A program made the translations under genes and the position numbers. A DNA stretch of 64,000 nt from Chloroflexota bacterium. Lineage in GTDB: Bacteria > Chloroflexota > Anaerolineae > Anaerolineales > UBA4823. Each line of letters starts with the position of its first letter. Positions within the stretch are counted from its first letter, which is position 1. The stretch is from contig JAAYXE010000099.1 of NCBI GenBank assembly GCA_012516075.1, positions 1 through 64,000 on the forward strand, read 5' to 3'. Under the pieces are notes generated by a model. That model was not told where the DNA came from. It saw only the letters and a list, made by a program, of their open reading frames with translations, and searched no databases. This document shows positions 1 to 7,939 of the stretch, piece by piece.

Positions 1-49
1 CAGCGCAGTCGTATTCGTCAGGTGACAGATCGTCCAGAAAAAAAGTCTT

Positions 50-163
50 TTGGTGTTTGGAGCGACGGTGGTACACCCGGTCCCATCCCGAACCCGGTCG
101 TTAAGCCCGTCAGCGCCGAGGGTACTGGGGGGGCGACCCCCGGGGAGAGCAGGTCAATGCCAA
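50..163 (+). rRNA. rrf: 5S ribosomal RNA
   Basis: The stretch has the 5S layout: a TTGGTG-like 5' arm, the central CCCATCCCGAAC loop, and a 3' arm ending GCCAA. The terminal helix is extended outward: bases 39-53 are perfectly complementary to 160-174. The right arm ends in a run of T, so this helix probably serves both as processing stem and as terminator of the rRNA operon. Ends are approximate by a few bases. Bases 1-49 are presumably 23S-5S spacer. An 85-codon open frame over this region is not a gene. Confidence 0.93.
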
Positions 164-184
164 AAGACTTTTTTATTGTCTTAA

Positions 185-213
185 TTGACAATAAATGGTT
201 AATCCGTTATAAT
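185..213 (+). promoter_or_regulatory. Consensus sigma-70 promoter upstream of rpsU leader
   Basis: TTGACA (185-190) and TATAAT (208-213) are separated by exactly 17 bp, a perfect match to the housekeeping consensus. The start site should lie near 220. It lies just after the 5S terminator and reads toward rpsU and infA through a terminator-bearing leader. Confidence 0.85.
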
Positions 214-219
214 ATTCTT

Positions 220-371
220 GCCTCGCGGGCGCGCTCTATAAAACGATGGTGCTGTGTCTTTCAGACCAAGAAGGAGTAGAGCCTATTGTCGTAATTCGCA
301 GGGAACCAGAATGAAATGAGCTGTAATCTGGCTCGACTGCGCCCGTAAGCGGTCGAGTTTTATTTTTTTAC
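220..371 (+). ncRNA. Structured leader or small RNA upstream of rpsU
   Basis: The first ~150 nt of the predicted transcript carry no convincing ORF but several complementary segments. 226-232 (CGGGCGC) pairs with 339-345 (GCGCCCG), 233-238 (GCTCTA) with 277-282 (TAGAGC), and 306-310 (CCAGA) with 327-331 (TCTGG). Together these make a three-way-junction-like fold. The closing helix uses bases that also belong to the terminator stem at 332-357, so the two structures exclude each other. This fits an attenuator controlling rpsU-infA; a stand-alone small RNA ending at the terminator is the alternative. I do not recognise a known RNA family. Confidence 0.45.
332..371 (+). terminator. Intrinsic terminator in rpsU leader
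   Basis: A 9-bp stem (332-340 with 349-357, one G-T pair) with an 8-nt loop is followed by a T-rich tract (358-369). It lies between the promoter at 185-213 and the rpsU start, so transcription of rpsU from that promoter requires readthrough. Confidence 0.8.
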
Positions 372-407
372 AGCCCCTGCAATAGAACCGCCTGATTGAG
401 GTAAATG

Positions 408-446
408 CTTACTGCTGCCCTGACAGCCATGTCAGACGCGAGTAAG
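408..446 (+). promoter_or_regulatory. RNA hairpin just upstream of rpsU
   Basis: Nested stems CTTACT/AGTAAG (408-413 with 441-446) and CTGACA/TGTCAG (420-425 with 430-435, 4-nt loop) form an elongated hairpin that ends about 20 nt before the rpsU Shine-Dalgarno. It may be a protein-binding site for translational control; this is inference from pairing only. Confidence 0.35.
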
Positions 447-482
447 TGAATTCGAGCAAACAGCGAAAGGAGGTGAGCAAGG

Positions 483-680
483 TTGACCACTGTAAATCTG
501 CGACCGAACGAGTCTCAAGACCAGTTGCTTAAACGCTTTCGCAAGAAAGTGGCGAAAAGCGGAATTCTGAGCACCGTCCGCCGCAAGCGCTGGTTTGTCT
601 CGAAGAGCGAGCTCCGCCGCATTCAGAAGAAAAAGGCGATCCGCCGCATCAAGCGTCGGCAGCAGTCGGATAACGATTAG
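483..680 (+). CDS. rpsU: 30S ribosomal protein S21
   Basis: This 65-residue, very basic protein has the S21 pattern: an N-terminal segment with NESQDQLLKRF, a helix, then a lysine/arginine-rich tail (KKKAIRRIKRRQ). S21 joins the small subunit late, near the anti-Shine-Dalgarno end of 16S rRNA, and helps initiation. The start is TTG, chosen because AAGGAGGTGAG lies about 6-8 nt upstream and the S21 fold begins there. infA follows 90 nt downstream and is probably co-transcribed. The leader upstream holds an intrinsic terminator and hairpins, suggesting control of expression at transcription elongation or translation. Confidence 0.93.
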   Translation: MTTVNLRPNESQDQLLKRFRKKVAKSGILSTVRRKRWFVSKSELRRIQKKKAIRRIKRRQQSDND

Positions 681-770
681 TAATAAGGTATCAAGCAGCA
701 GCCCGACTCAGTGAAGGTTGCTGCTTATCAGCCCCTGTACCAGACGCAGTGCAGGGGACCGGAGGTGAAA

Positions 771-1025
771 ATGGCTAAAGATGATGACAAGATCCAGGTA
801 GAAGGAACAGTGGTCGAGGCACTCCCGGCTACCCAATTCAAGGTACGATTGGATAACGGGCACGAAGTGCTGGCATATCTCTCCGGGAAGATGCGCAAAT
901 ACTATATTCGTATCTTACTGGGAGATCGTGTGCGGGTGGAAATGTCACCCTATGATCTATCCCGCGGCCGCATTGTTTACCGTCATAAGAAGCACGCCAC
1001 GCTACCTGAGTTCGAGGAAGGTTAA
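771..1025 (+). CDS. infA: Translation initiation factor IF-1
   Basis: This 84-residue single S1/OB-fold protein has the IF-1 hallmarks: EGTVVEALP near the N-terminus, [16 protein letters not shown] in the middle, and [18 protein letters not shown] at the end. IF-1 binds the 30S A-site during initiation. The ATG at 771 is preceded by GGAGGTG at 761-767. An in-frame extension upstream to 711 lacks a ribosome site and is rejected. Between rpsU and infA lie two hairpins (695-703 with 716-724, and 732-737 with 752-757), the second ending just before the ribosome site. The substitution of Tyr-Tyr for the usual His-Ile after KMRK is a minor lineage difference. Confidence 0.95.
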   Translation: MAKDDDKIQVEGTVVEALPATQFKVRLDNGHEVLAYLSGKMRKYYIRILLGDRVRVEMSPYDLSRGRIVYRHKKHATLPEFEEG

Positions 1026-1146
1026 AACTGCTGAGGAATTTTTCCGGTAGCAGCATCACCTTGACCGCCACGGCTTGAGCTTCTCGCCGTGTAGATCTGT
1101 ATTAGCCGTTGTACGCTCCGGATTTATCTGTCAGTTATTGAATCGT

Positions 1147-1178
1147 CCAGGGTTTCCTGTATTATCAGGAAACCCTGG
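1147..1178. terminator. Bidirectional terminator between infA and the DHOD-like gene
   Basis: A perfect 13-bp stem (1147-1159 with 1166-1178) closes a 6-nt loop and is followed by TTTATT. It sits between convergent genes and can serve both. Confidence 0.8.
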
Positions 1179-1217
1179 TTTATTGTCAGACAGAATATCC
1201 GGTTTTTATAACGGCAG

Positions 1218-2207
1218 TCAGAAGCTGCTGAGTGTTCTCATATAGTTCGCACGTTCGAAAGATGCGGGGTCTGCAACGTGCTGCTGGCTCATACTTCCTT
1301 TCATCTGGGCGATAGAAACATATTCGCGCTCTTCCATCCAGGCCTGTACTTCGCGCAGGATTGCGCCAATTCTGGCGATACCATTCTGCAGGAGCTCTGA
1401 GGCAATCATTGCAACGCTGGCTCCCGCCATCATGGCTTTCAGCACATCTTCACCGCTGTGGACGCCGCTGCTCAGGGCGAAATCCGTCTGGACACGCCCG
1501 TAAAGAATGGCGATCCAGCGCAGCGGCAGGCGCAGGTCTGTGGAAGTGCTCAGAACCAGGTTAGGGACGACCTCGAGCGTTTCCAGGTCAAAGTCTGGCT
1601 GGTAGAAGCGGTTGAAGAGAACCAGGCCGTCCGCGCCGGCTTCCACCAGCCGGCTGGCGAAATGGGGCAGCGCGGTGAAGAATGGACTGAGCTTAACTGC
1701 CAGGGGAATATTCAGCCGCTGGCGAATGTCTCTGACAACTGCACAGCAGTTTTCTTCCAGCTCCAGGCCGGTCACATCAGGGTCGGTCGCCAGATAATAC
1801 AGGTTCAACTCCAGCGCATCTGCGCCGGCATCTTCGATCCTGCGTGCGTAATCGACCCATCCTCCCGTGGTCACACCGTTCAAGCTGCCGATTACGGGTA
1901 TATTGACCGACTGTTTCAACTTACTCAAATGGTTCAGATATGCTTCTGGCCCGATGCTGTAGCGCCCTATTTCGGGGACATATGTCAGGGCTTCGCCATA
2001 GGATTCGGTTCCCCGGGTCAGATCATCGTGCAGCCTGAGGCTGTCCTTAATGATCTGTTCTTCGAACAGCGAATACATCACTACAGCGGCGATTCCAGCG
2101 TCTTCCATCTCCTGAACGGTTTCCACTTTTTGAGAAAGTGGTGATGCCGAGGCAACCAGAGGATTCTTGAGTGAGAGACCCAGATAACGGGTTGTTAGAT
2201 CTGCCAT
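1218..2207 (-). CDS. Dihydroorotate dehydrogenase-like flavoprotein
   Basis: This 329-residue TIM-barrel protein of the dihydroorotate dehydrogenase-like group begins [20 protein letters not shown]. It continues with barrel segments such as [20 protein letters not shown] and LAVKLSPFF, and the FMN-phosphate region [19 protein letters not shown]. Members of this group often sit near pyruvate:ferredoxin oxidoreductase genes, and nifJ is directly upstream here, so a ferredoxin-linked role is plausible. It is not a clear pyrD: no other pyrimidine genes are nearby. A terminator separates it from nifJ, so it may have its own promoter in the ~90-bp gap. The ATG is preceded by AGGAGAAACCT. Confidence 0.85.
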   Translation of the reverse strand: MADLTTRYLGLSLKNPLVASASPLSQKVETVQEMEDAGIAAVVMYSLFEEQIIKDSLRLHDDLTRGTESYGEALTYVPEIGRYSIGPEAYLNHLSKLKQSVNIPVIGSLNGVTTGGWVDYARRIEDAGADALELNLYYLATDPDVTGLELEENCCAVVRDIRQRLNIPLAVKLSPFFTALPHFASRLVEAGADGLVLFNRFYQPDFDLETLEVVPNLVLSTSTDLRLPLRWIAILYGRVQTDFALSSGVHSGEDVLKAMMAGASVAMIASELLQNGIARIGAILREVQAWMEEREYVSIAQMKGSMSQQHVADPASFERANYMRTLSSF

Positions 2208-2251
2208 AGGTTTCTCCTGATCGTCACGCCTGAATATAGAGTGCTGACTGA

Positions 2252-2290
2252 AAAGAAAAGGGCGGGGATACCATCCTCGCCCTTTTCTTT
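2252..2290 (-). terminator. Terminator after nifJ
   Basis: AAAGAAAAGGGCG (2252-2264) pairs perfectly with 2278-2290, with further GGGAT/ATCCT pairing inside. A/T runs flank the stem on both strands. It lies between the nifJ stop and the DHOD-like start. Confidence 0.8.
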
Positions 2291-2298
2291 ACTTCAAA

Positions 2299-5200
2299 CT
2301 ATTCTGCTTCTGCTGCGCTGCCGTTTCCGTTTTCGTTGATGTCGTAGTGCATGGCAGCCATCTGGCGGTAGAGATCCCAGCGGCTGCGGGCATCCTTCTT
2401 GGCCAGCTTCATCAGCGCTTCAGCCCGCTGCTCATCGGTCTGAACCAGCATACGGTAGCGGTTCTCGTTGTAAGCATACTGTTCAAAGGGGATGGTAGGC
2501 TCTTTCGAGTCGATCGTGAGCGGGTTCTTTCCCTCTGCGGCCAGCGCCGGGTTGAAGCGATAGAGCGGCCAGGCGCCCGACTGAACAGCCAGCTTTTGCT
2601 GATCAAGACCCTTGCGAAGGTCGTAACCATGTGCGATGCAGTGGCTGTATGCCAGGATCAGAGACGGGCCATCATAAGCGTCGGCTTCCAGGAAGGCGTT
2701 GAGTGTCTGCTGGTCGCTGGCACCCATCGCGACGCGGGCCACGTATACGTAGCCGTAAGACATCGCGATCATACCCAGGTCTTTCTTCGGGATGCTTTTA
2801 CCCTGGGCAGCAAACTTGGCGACCGCGGCGCGAGGCGTGGACTTGGAGGCCTGACCACCGGTGTTCGAGTACACCTCGGTGTCGAGTACCAGGATGTTCA
2901 CGTTGCGACCGGAGGCAAGGACGTGGTCCAGGCCACCGTAGCCGATGTCATAAGCCCAGCCGTCGCCGCCGACAATCCAGACGCTCTTGCGTGCCAGAAC
3001 ATCGGCGATGCTGAGCAGGTCGCGAGCTCGAGGATCATCCACGTCCTGCAGGCGCTGCTTGAGCAGGGCAATCCGCTCGCGCTGCTGGCGCAGGCCCGCT
3101 TCGGTGCTCTGATCTGCGTTGAGCAGATCGTCAACCAGGCTTTCTCCAACCACACCGGCAAACTGCGGTAGCAGTTCGCGGGCATATTCTTCACGCTTGT
3201 CCAGGGTCAGACGCATACCCAGACCGAACTCAGCATTGTCCTCGAACAGTGAGTTCGACCAGGCCGGGCCGCGGCCTTCATTATTTACCGACCACGGGGT
3301 GGTGGGCAGGTTGCCGCCGTAGATCGACGAACAGCCTGTTGCGTTGGCGATAATGGCGCGATCGCCGAAGAGCTGGGACAGCAACTTCAGGTAGGGGGTT
3401 TCACCACAGCCTGCGCAGGCGCCGGAGAACTCAAACAGCGGCTGGAGCAGCTGGGAGTTCTTCACCGACTTGATGCTCATAGCGGTGCGATCCACCTCAG
3501 GCAGGGAGAGGAAATAATCCCATTTGACTGCCTCGCGTTCGCGAATCGGGGGCTGGGGCGCCATGTTGATTGCTTTGCGACCCACCTGGGTTTTGTCCTT
3601 GGCGGGGCACACTTCGATACACAGACCGCATCCGGTGCAGTCTTCAGGAGATACTGCCAGTGTGTAAACCGTGCCGGGAAACTCTTTCCAGCGGGCAGGC
3701 ACTGAAGCCCAGCCCTCGGGGGCGTTTTCCAGATATGCAGGATCGTACACTTTTTCGCGGATGACCGCATGCGGGCAGACAAAGACGCACTTGCCGCACT
3801 GGATGCACAGATCGGGCTCCCAGACAGGGATCTCAAGCGAAATGTTGCGCTTTTCCCACTTGGTTGTTCCGGACGGATAGGTGCCATCTGCCGGCAGAGC
3901 GCTGACGGGGAGGAGATCGCCCTCACCGGCAATCATGGGACCGAGAACGCTGCGAACGAACTCAGGAGCATTTTCGGGTACGGGTGGGCGGCGGGTAATG
4001 GTGCTGGTCACCCGATCGGGGACCTTGACTTCATGCAGGTGCACCAGGGTCTGGTCCACGGCGTCGAAGTTGCGCTGGACCACCGCTTCGCCGCGCTTGC
4101 CGTAGGTCTTCTGGATGGCTTTCTTAATCTCGGCAATGGCCTGTTCACGAGGCAGTACACCGCTGATGGCGAAGAAGCAGGTTTGCATGATGGTGTTGAT
4201 GCGCCGGCCCATTCCGGTCTTCTGCGCCACCTCGTAAGCGTCGATCACATAGAAGCGCAGCTTTTTATCGATAATTGTCTGCTGGATTTCGCGCGGCAGA
4301 TGCTCCCAGACTTCCTCGGGCCCGTAGATGCTGTTCAGCAGAAATACGGCGCCGGGAGCAGCGTTCTTGAGGACGTCGATGCGCTCCAGGAAGGAGAACT
4401 GGTGGCAGGCCACGAAGTTCGCTGAGCTGATCAGGTAGGGAGCGCGGATCGGTTTCGGTCCAAAGCGCAGGTGAGAGGTGGTCAGCGAGCCCGACTTCTT
4501 TGAGTCGTAAACGAAGTAGCCCTGGGCGTAGTTGTCGGTCTCTTCGCCGATAATCTTGATGGAGTTCTTATTCGCACCCACTGTGCCGTCGGAACCCAGA
4601 CCGTAGAACAGACACCGGACCGTCTCTGGCTGTTCGATCGAGAAAGTGGGGTCGAAATCGAGGCTGGTGTGGCTGAGGTCGTCGTAAATGCCGACGGTGA
4701 AATGATTCTTCGGGTCGGCTTTCTTCAGCTCATCGAAGACGGCCTTGGCCATAGCGGGGGTGAACTCTTTCGACGAAAGGCCGTAGCGGCCGCCGATGAT
4801 CGTGGGGATCTCGCCGGTCCAACCTTCGGTGATCGCGGTGACGACATCCTGGTACAGCGGCTCGCCCGCAGCGCCGGGTTCTTTGGTGCGATCGAGCACT
4901 GCAATGGCTTTGACGGTCTTGGGTAGAGCCTGCAGGAAGTGTTCGATCGAGAACGGCCGGTACAGGCGAACTGCAAGGACGCCAACGCGCTCGCCGCGGG
5001 CAGCCAGATACTGCGCTGTTTCACTGGCGGTTTCGTAACCGGATCCCATCACCACAATCACCCGCTCTGCCTCGGGGTCGCCGAAGTAATCAAACAGGTG
5101 GTACTGGCGGCCTGTGATCCCGGCGAAGCGGTCCATCGTTTTCTGGACGATCCCCGGGCAGGCCTTATAGTAGGGGTTCACGGTTTCGCGTCCCTGGAAG

Positions 5201-5898
5201 TACACATCGGGATTCTGCGCAGTACCGCGAATGAACGGCCGGTCGGGGCTCAGCCCACGTTCACGGTGGGCGCGGACCAGCTCGTCATCGATCATGGCGC
5301 GAATTTCTTCATCGCTCAACTGCTCGATCTTGTTGACCTCGTGCGAGGTGCGGAAGCCGTCGAAGAAGTGGATGAACGGAACCCGGGCTTCCAGCGTGGC
5401 TGCATGAGCAATGAGCGCCATATCCTGGGCTTCCTGCACGGAACCGGATGCGAGCAGAGCAAAGCCCGTGCTGCGAGTTGCCATGACGTCGGAATGGTCG
5501 CCGAAGATTGAGAGACCCTGAGCGGCCAGAGAGCGGGCGGAAACATGGAAAACTGCCGAAGTCAGCTCTCCGGCAATCTTGTACATGTTCGGGATCATGA
5601 GAAGCAGGCCCTGAGAAGCGGTGAAAGTTGTGGTCAGAGAGCCTGTCTGCAGAGCCCCGTGAACGGCGCCTGCCGCGCCGCCTTCCGACTGCATTTCTAC
5701 AACCAGGGGGACGGTTCCCCACAGGTTGGTCTTTCCCTGAGCCGACCATTCATCTGCGAACTCACCCATGGTTGAGGAAGGGGTGATCGGATAAATCGCG
5801 ATAACTTCGCTCACTTTGTGGGCAATACGAGCGGTAGCTTCGTTGCCATCAATGGTCACCATCGTATGCTTCATTCGTTTTGTTTCTCCTTCTGCCAT
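2299..5898 (-). CDS. nifJ: Pyruvate:ferredoxin (flavodoxin) oxidoreductase
   Basis: This 1,199-residue single-chain PFOR converts pyruvate and CoA to acetyl-CoA, CO2 and reduced ferredoxin. The N-terminal pyrimidine-binding domain shows AYPITPSSTMGE. The gamma domain follows in mid-protein, then two 4Fe-4S motifs (CIQCGKCVFVCP and CTGCGLCIEVCP). The C-terminal TPP domain has CAGCGETPY and GDGWAYDIGYGG, plus DTEVYSNTGGQ. Length is normal for the fused homodimeric type. Two in-frame starts are possible: ATG at 5898 with GAGGAG upstream, and ATG at 5874 with AAGGAGAA upstream. Homologues usually begin near the second (MKHTMVTIDGNEA), so the true start may be 5874. The gene is monocistronic to judge from the terminator behind it. 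Confidence 0.96.
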   Translation of the reverse strand: MAEGETKRMKHTMVTIDGNEATARIAHKVSEVIAIYPITPSSTMGEFADEWSAQGKTNLWGTVPLVVEMQSEGGAAGAVHGALQTGSLTTTFTASQGLLLMIPNMYKIAGELTSAVFHVSARSLAAQGLSIFGDHSDVMATRSTGFALLASGSVQEAQDMALIAHAATLEARVPFIHFFDGFRTSHEVNKIEQLSDEEIRAMIDDELVRAHRERGLSPDRPFIRGTAQNPDVYFQGRETVNPYYKACPGIVQKTMDRFAGITGRQYHLFDYFGDPEAERVIVVMGSGYETASETAQYLAARGERVGVLAVRLYRPFSIEHFLQALPKTVKAIAVLDRTKEPGAAGEPLYQDVVTAITEGWTGEIPTIIGGRYGLSSKEFTPAMAKAVFDELKKADPKNHFTVGIYDDLSHTSLDFDPTFSIEQPETVRCLFYGLGSDGTVGANKNSIKIIGEETDNYAQGYFVYDSKKSGSLTTSHLRFGPKPIRAPYLISSANFVACHQFSFLERIDVLKNAAPGAVFLLNSIYGPEEVWEHLPREIQQTIIDKKLRFYVIDAYEVAQKTGMGRRINTIMQTCFFAISGVLPREQAIAEIKKAIQKTYGKRGEAVVQRNFDAVDQTLVHLHEVKVPDRVTSTITRRPPVPENAPEFVRSVLGPMIAGEGDLLPVSALPADGTYPSGTTKWEKRNISLEIPVWEPDLCIQCGKCVFVCPHAVIREKVYDPAYLENAPEGWASVPARWKEFPGTVYTLAVSPEDCTGCGLCIEVCPAKDKTQVGRKAINMAPQPPIREREAVKWDYFLSLPEVDRTAMSIKSVKNSQLLQPLFEFSGACAGCGETPYLKLLSQLFGDRAIIANATGCSSIYGGNLPTTPWSVNNEGRGPAWSNSLFEDNAEFGLGMRLTLDKREEYARELLPQFAGVVGESLVDDLLNADQSTEAGLRQQRERIALLKQRLQDVDDPRARDLLSIADVLARKSVWIVGGDGWAYDIGYGGLDHVLASGRNVNILVLDTEVYSNTGGQASKSTPRAAVAKFAAQGKSIPKKDLGMIAMSYGYVYVARVAMGASDQQTLNAFLEADAYDGPSLILAYSHCIAHGYDLRKGLDQQKLAVQSGAWPLYRFNPALAAEGKNPLTIDSKEPTIPFEQYAYNENRYRMLVQTDEQRAEALMKLAKKDARSRWDLYRQMAAMHYDINENGNGSAAEAE

Positions 5899-6080
5899 CT
5901 TGACTCCTCTTTTTCCGGGCAGGTTTTAAAATTTTTTGAAAATGACCAGGTAGAAAACAACGTTCCCGTGCAGCCCGTTCTTGTGCGCAGTACAAAAACG
6001 GAGTGCATGGGTTTTTATGACGGTCAAAAATGGCCCTTTCTGAACCCTAGTTTAGCCGGGACAGGAGAATAAGGATAGTT

Positions 6081-6118
6081 ATATATGGCATGAAAAACAC
6101 ACGCAAACTGTCATATAT
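6081..6118. promoter_or_regulatory. Inverted repeat between nifJ and the divergent operon
   Basis: ATATATGGCA (6081-6090) and TGTCATATAT (6109-6118) form a 10-bp dyad with one G-T pair and an 18-bp spacer. It lies in the 373-bp region between divergent nifJ and the gene at 6272. Such a dyad could be a regulator site; no specific family is implied. The rest of this gap is AT-rich and I see no gene in it. Confidence 0.3.
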
Positions 6119-6185
6119 CAGACAAAAGTGGTTTGGATTTTTTAAAACGGTTAACTTCAAATCTGACAGGAGAATTCCTGTTTCC

Positions 6186-6214
6186 TTGACCTACTCTTAA
6201 GCCGGTTATACAAT
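6186..6214 (+). promoter_or_regulatory. Promoter for the 6272-14503 operon
   Basis: TTGACC (6186-6191) and TACAAT (6209-6214) with a 17-bp spacer match the sigma-70 pattern at 5/6 positions each. The first gene of the operon starts ~58 bp downstream. Confidence 0.6.
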
Positions 6215-6271
6215 CAGGCAGACCCGGGTATCCATTACGCCCTCACCCTTGAAAGGAACATCAATTCCATC

Positions 6272-6544
6272 GTGAATTTAGATATCCATCAGGATACAAA
6301 ACGTCAGATCTGGCTGGTTTGGGCTGAAAACCTGCGCCGCTGGGGGATTGGCGAATGGGTGGCCGCTGCTCTGGAAGCGGCCGGCCCATTAACTGTGCTT
6401 GGCGCTCAGTGTGTGTACCTGGGCCAGCCTTTGCTGCGCCTGGCTGTTCCGGATTACCATTTAAATGTACTTGCACAGACGCTGGAAGAACCCTCCCAAA
6501 GCCAGGCATTTGTTTCACTGCTCAGAGAGGAACTGCCAGGATGA
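6272..6544 (+). CDS. Hypothetical protein, first gene of the DUF6754 operon
   Basis: I do not recognise this 90-residue protein. It is soluble by appearance, rich in Trp, Leu and Ala (QIWLVWAENLRRWGIGEW), and probably helical. It starts at GTG with a rather distant AAAGGA about 15 nt upstream, so the exact start is uncertain. Its stop overlaps the next ATG (ATGA), which argues that it is translated and belongs with the membrane proteins downstream. It could be an accessory or regulatory subunit of that operon. Confidence 0.6.
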   Translation: MNLDIHQDTKRQIWLVWAENLRRWGIGEWVAAALEAAGPLTVLGAQCVYLGQPLLRLAVPDYHLNVLAQTLEEPSQSQAFVSLLREELPG

Positions 6545-7305
6545 ACCTGCCTGAACTGTTATCCCCTGGCTTACTGGGAATTATCTTCATTATTCTCTTT
6601 ACTGCCCTGATGACCGGGTTTACCTTTGCACGCCGGTCGCAGCCGGTGAGATTCTTGCGCACCATCCCCGCTTTTTCCCGGCTTGCGCGAGCGATTGGTC
6701 TGGCGGTTGAAGCAGGCAACCGGCTGCATGTCTCACTGGGGCGCGGGGAGTTGAACGGGATCGAAGGCGGAGCTGCCCTGATCGGACTGACGGTGCTGCA
6801 GCGTATCGCCAGAGTCGCTTCCGCCAGCGATCGCCCACCGGTTGCAACCAGTGGAACGGGTACGCTCACCGTGCTTTCTCAGGACACCCTGCGCAGCACA
6901 TATCGCCGTATGGGAGCAGCAGATCAGCTTGAGCCGGCTTCCGGACAGCTCACGGGCCTGACACCCTTTTCGTATGCCGCAGGTGTACTGCCGGTAATTC
7001 AAGATCAGCAGGTATCCGCCACCTTCCTGGCCGGACACCTGGGTAGTGAGGCAGCTTTGATTGCCGATGCCGGCGAGCGTGATGGGAGCCTGACTCTGGC
7101 AGGCAGTGACCAGATCCCAGGTCAGGCAGTTCTGTATGCCACAGCGCAGGAGCTGTTGATCGGTGAAGAGTTATTTGCTGCGGGCGCTTATATGCAGGCT
7201 GGTCCGATGCATTTTGCCAGCCTGCGGGCTCAGGATGTGATGCGCTGGGTTTTGATTATTGTTATACTGGCGGGTCTGATCGCCAGGGCTGCAGGTGTCC
7301 TATGA
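6541..7305 (+). CDS. DUF6754 membrane protein
   Basis: This 254-residue protein has one membrane helix at the N-terminus (about 12-28) and one at the C-terminus (about 233-251). A conserved soluble core between them includes RLHVSLGRGELNG, DRPPVATSGTGT, LTGLTPFSYAAG, GHLGSEAALI and GGAYMQAGPMH-like segments. I recognise it as DUF6754, a family of unknown function that I associate with Chloroflexota. The ATG at 6541 overlaps the previous stop. An upstream extension in the same frame covers the previous gene and is not real. The next gene also overlaps by ATGA, so these are co-translated. Confidence 0.8.
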   Translation: MNLPELLSPGLLGIIFIILFTALMTGFTFARRSQPVRFLRTIPAFSRLARAIGLAVEAGNRLHVSLGRGELNGIEGGAALIGLTVLQRIARVASASDRPPVATSGTGTLTVLSQDTLRSTYRRMGAADQLEPASGQLTGLTPFSYAAGVLPVIQDQQVSATFLAGHLGSEAALIADAGERDGSLTLAGSDQIPGQAVLYATAQELLIGEELFAAGAYMQAGPMHFASLRAQDVMRWVLIIVILAGLIARAAGVL

Positions 7306-7937
7306 AGTTGAATCTCCGCCTGCCGGTTGCTGCTGCCATCGCGATTGCCGTGGGGATCATTGTTCTTGCCGGGACCCTCATCCAGCACCCCGCCTTTGCC
7401 CTGCTCAACAGCCTGAGTGAAATATTCCTGCTCTGGGCGGTGATCCTGGCTGCAGCCGCCCTGCTGGTTGGGGTGGTCAATCTGGCTCAGGTCCACTGGA
7501 ATAAGATTTCCACCCGGCAGCCGGGAAGTGCTTACAGCACCGTCCTCATCCTTTCACTGCTGGGCACCACCCTGATCGCGGGCGTATTCGGTCCGACGCA
7601 CCCGTGGTCGCTGTGGCTGTTCAACAACATCCAGGTGCCGGCTGAGAGCAGCCTGCTGGCACTGCTCACCGTCGTGCTGATCTTTGGAGCCGCGCGTCTG
7701 ATTGGACGGAAGATGAATCTGTTTACCCTGGTGTTTGTGGGTACGGCGCTTCTGGTGCTTTTAGGGAGCGCCTCGCTGCCGGGCCTCGAGACCTCTGTGT
7801 TCATCGATTTGCGCGGCTGGATTCAGCGTGTACTGGCAACCGCAGGGGCGCGCGGGATCTTGCTGGGCGTGGCCCTGGGTACGATTGCTACGGGGCTGCG
7901 TGTTTTAATGGGTGTTGATCGTCCTTATGGTGGGTAA
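7302..7937 (+). CDS. Polytopic membrane protein of the DUF6754 operon
   Basis: This 211-residue, very hydrophobic protein has about six predicted membrane helices (roughly 8-26, 38-58, 78-98, 118-134, 141-160, 185-205). It has no signal for transport or enzymatic activity that I recognise. It starts ATGA-overlapped with the DUF6754 gene and ends 2 nt before the zinc-ribbon gene, so it is embedded in the same operon. A short conserved-looking loop, IGRKMN, lies between helices. Function is unknown; a membrane partner of DUF6754 is the reasonable inference. Confidence 0.75.
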   Translation: MKLNLRLPVAAAIAIAVGIIVLAGTLIQHPAFALLNSLSEIFLLWAVILAAAALLVGVVNLAQVHWNKISTRQPGSAYSTVLILSLLGTTLIAGVFGPTHPWSLWLFNNIQVPAESSLLALLTVVLIFGAARLIGRKMNLFTLVFVGTALLVLLGSASLPGLETSVFIDLRGWIQRVLATAGARGILLGVALGTIATGLRVLMGVDRPYGG

Positions 7938-7939
7938 TC

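Noticed and set aside
22..279. 85-codon open frame at the start of the window
   Set aside because: It runs across the 5S rRNA and the promoter behind it; composition and structure are those of rRNA.
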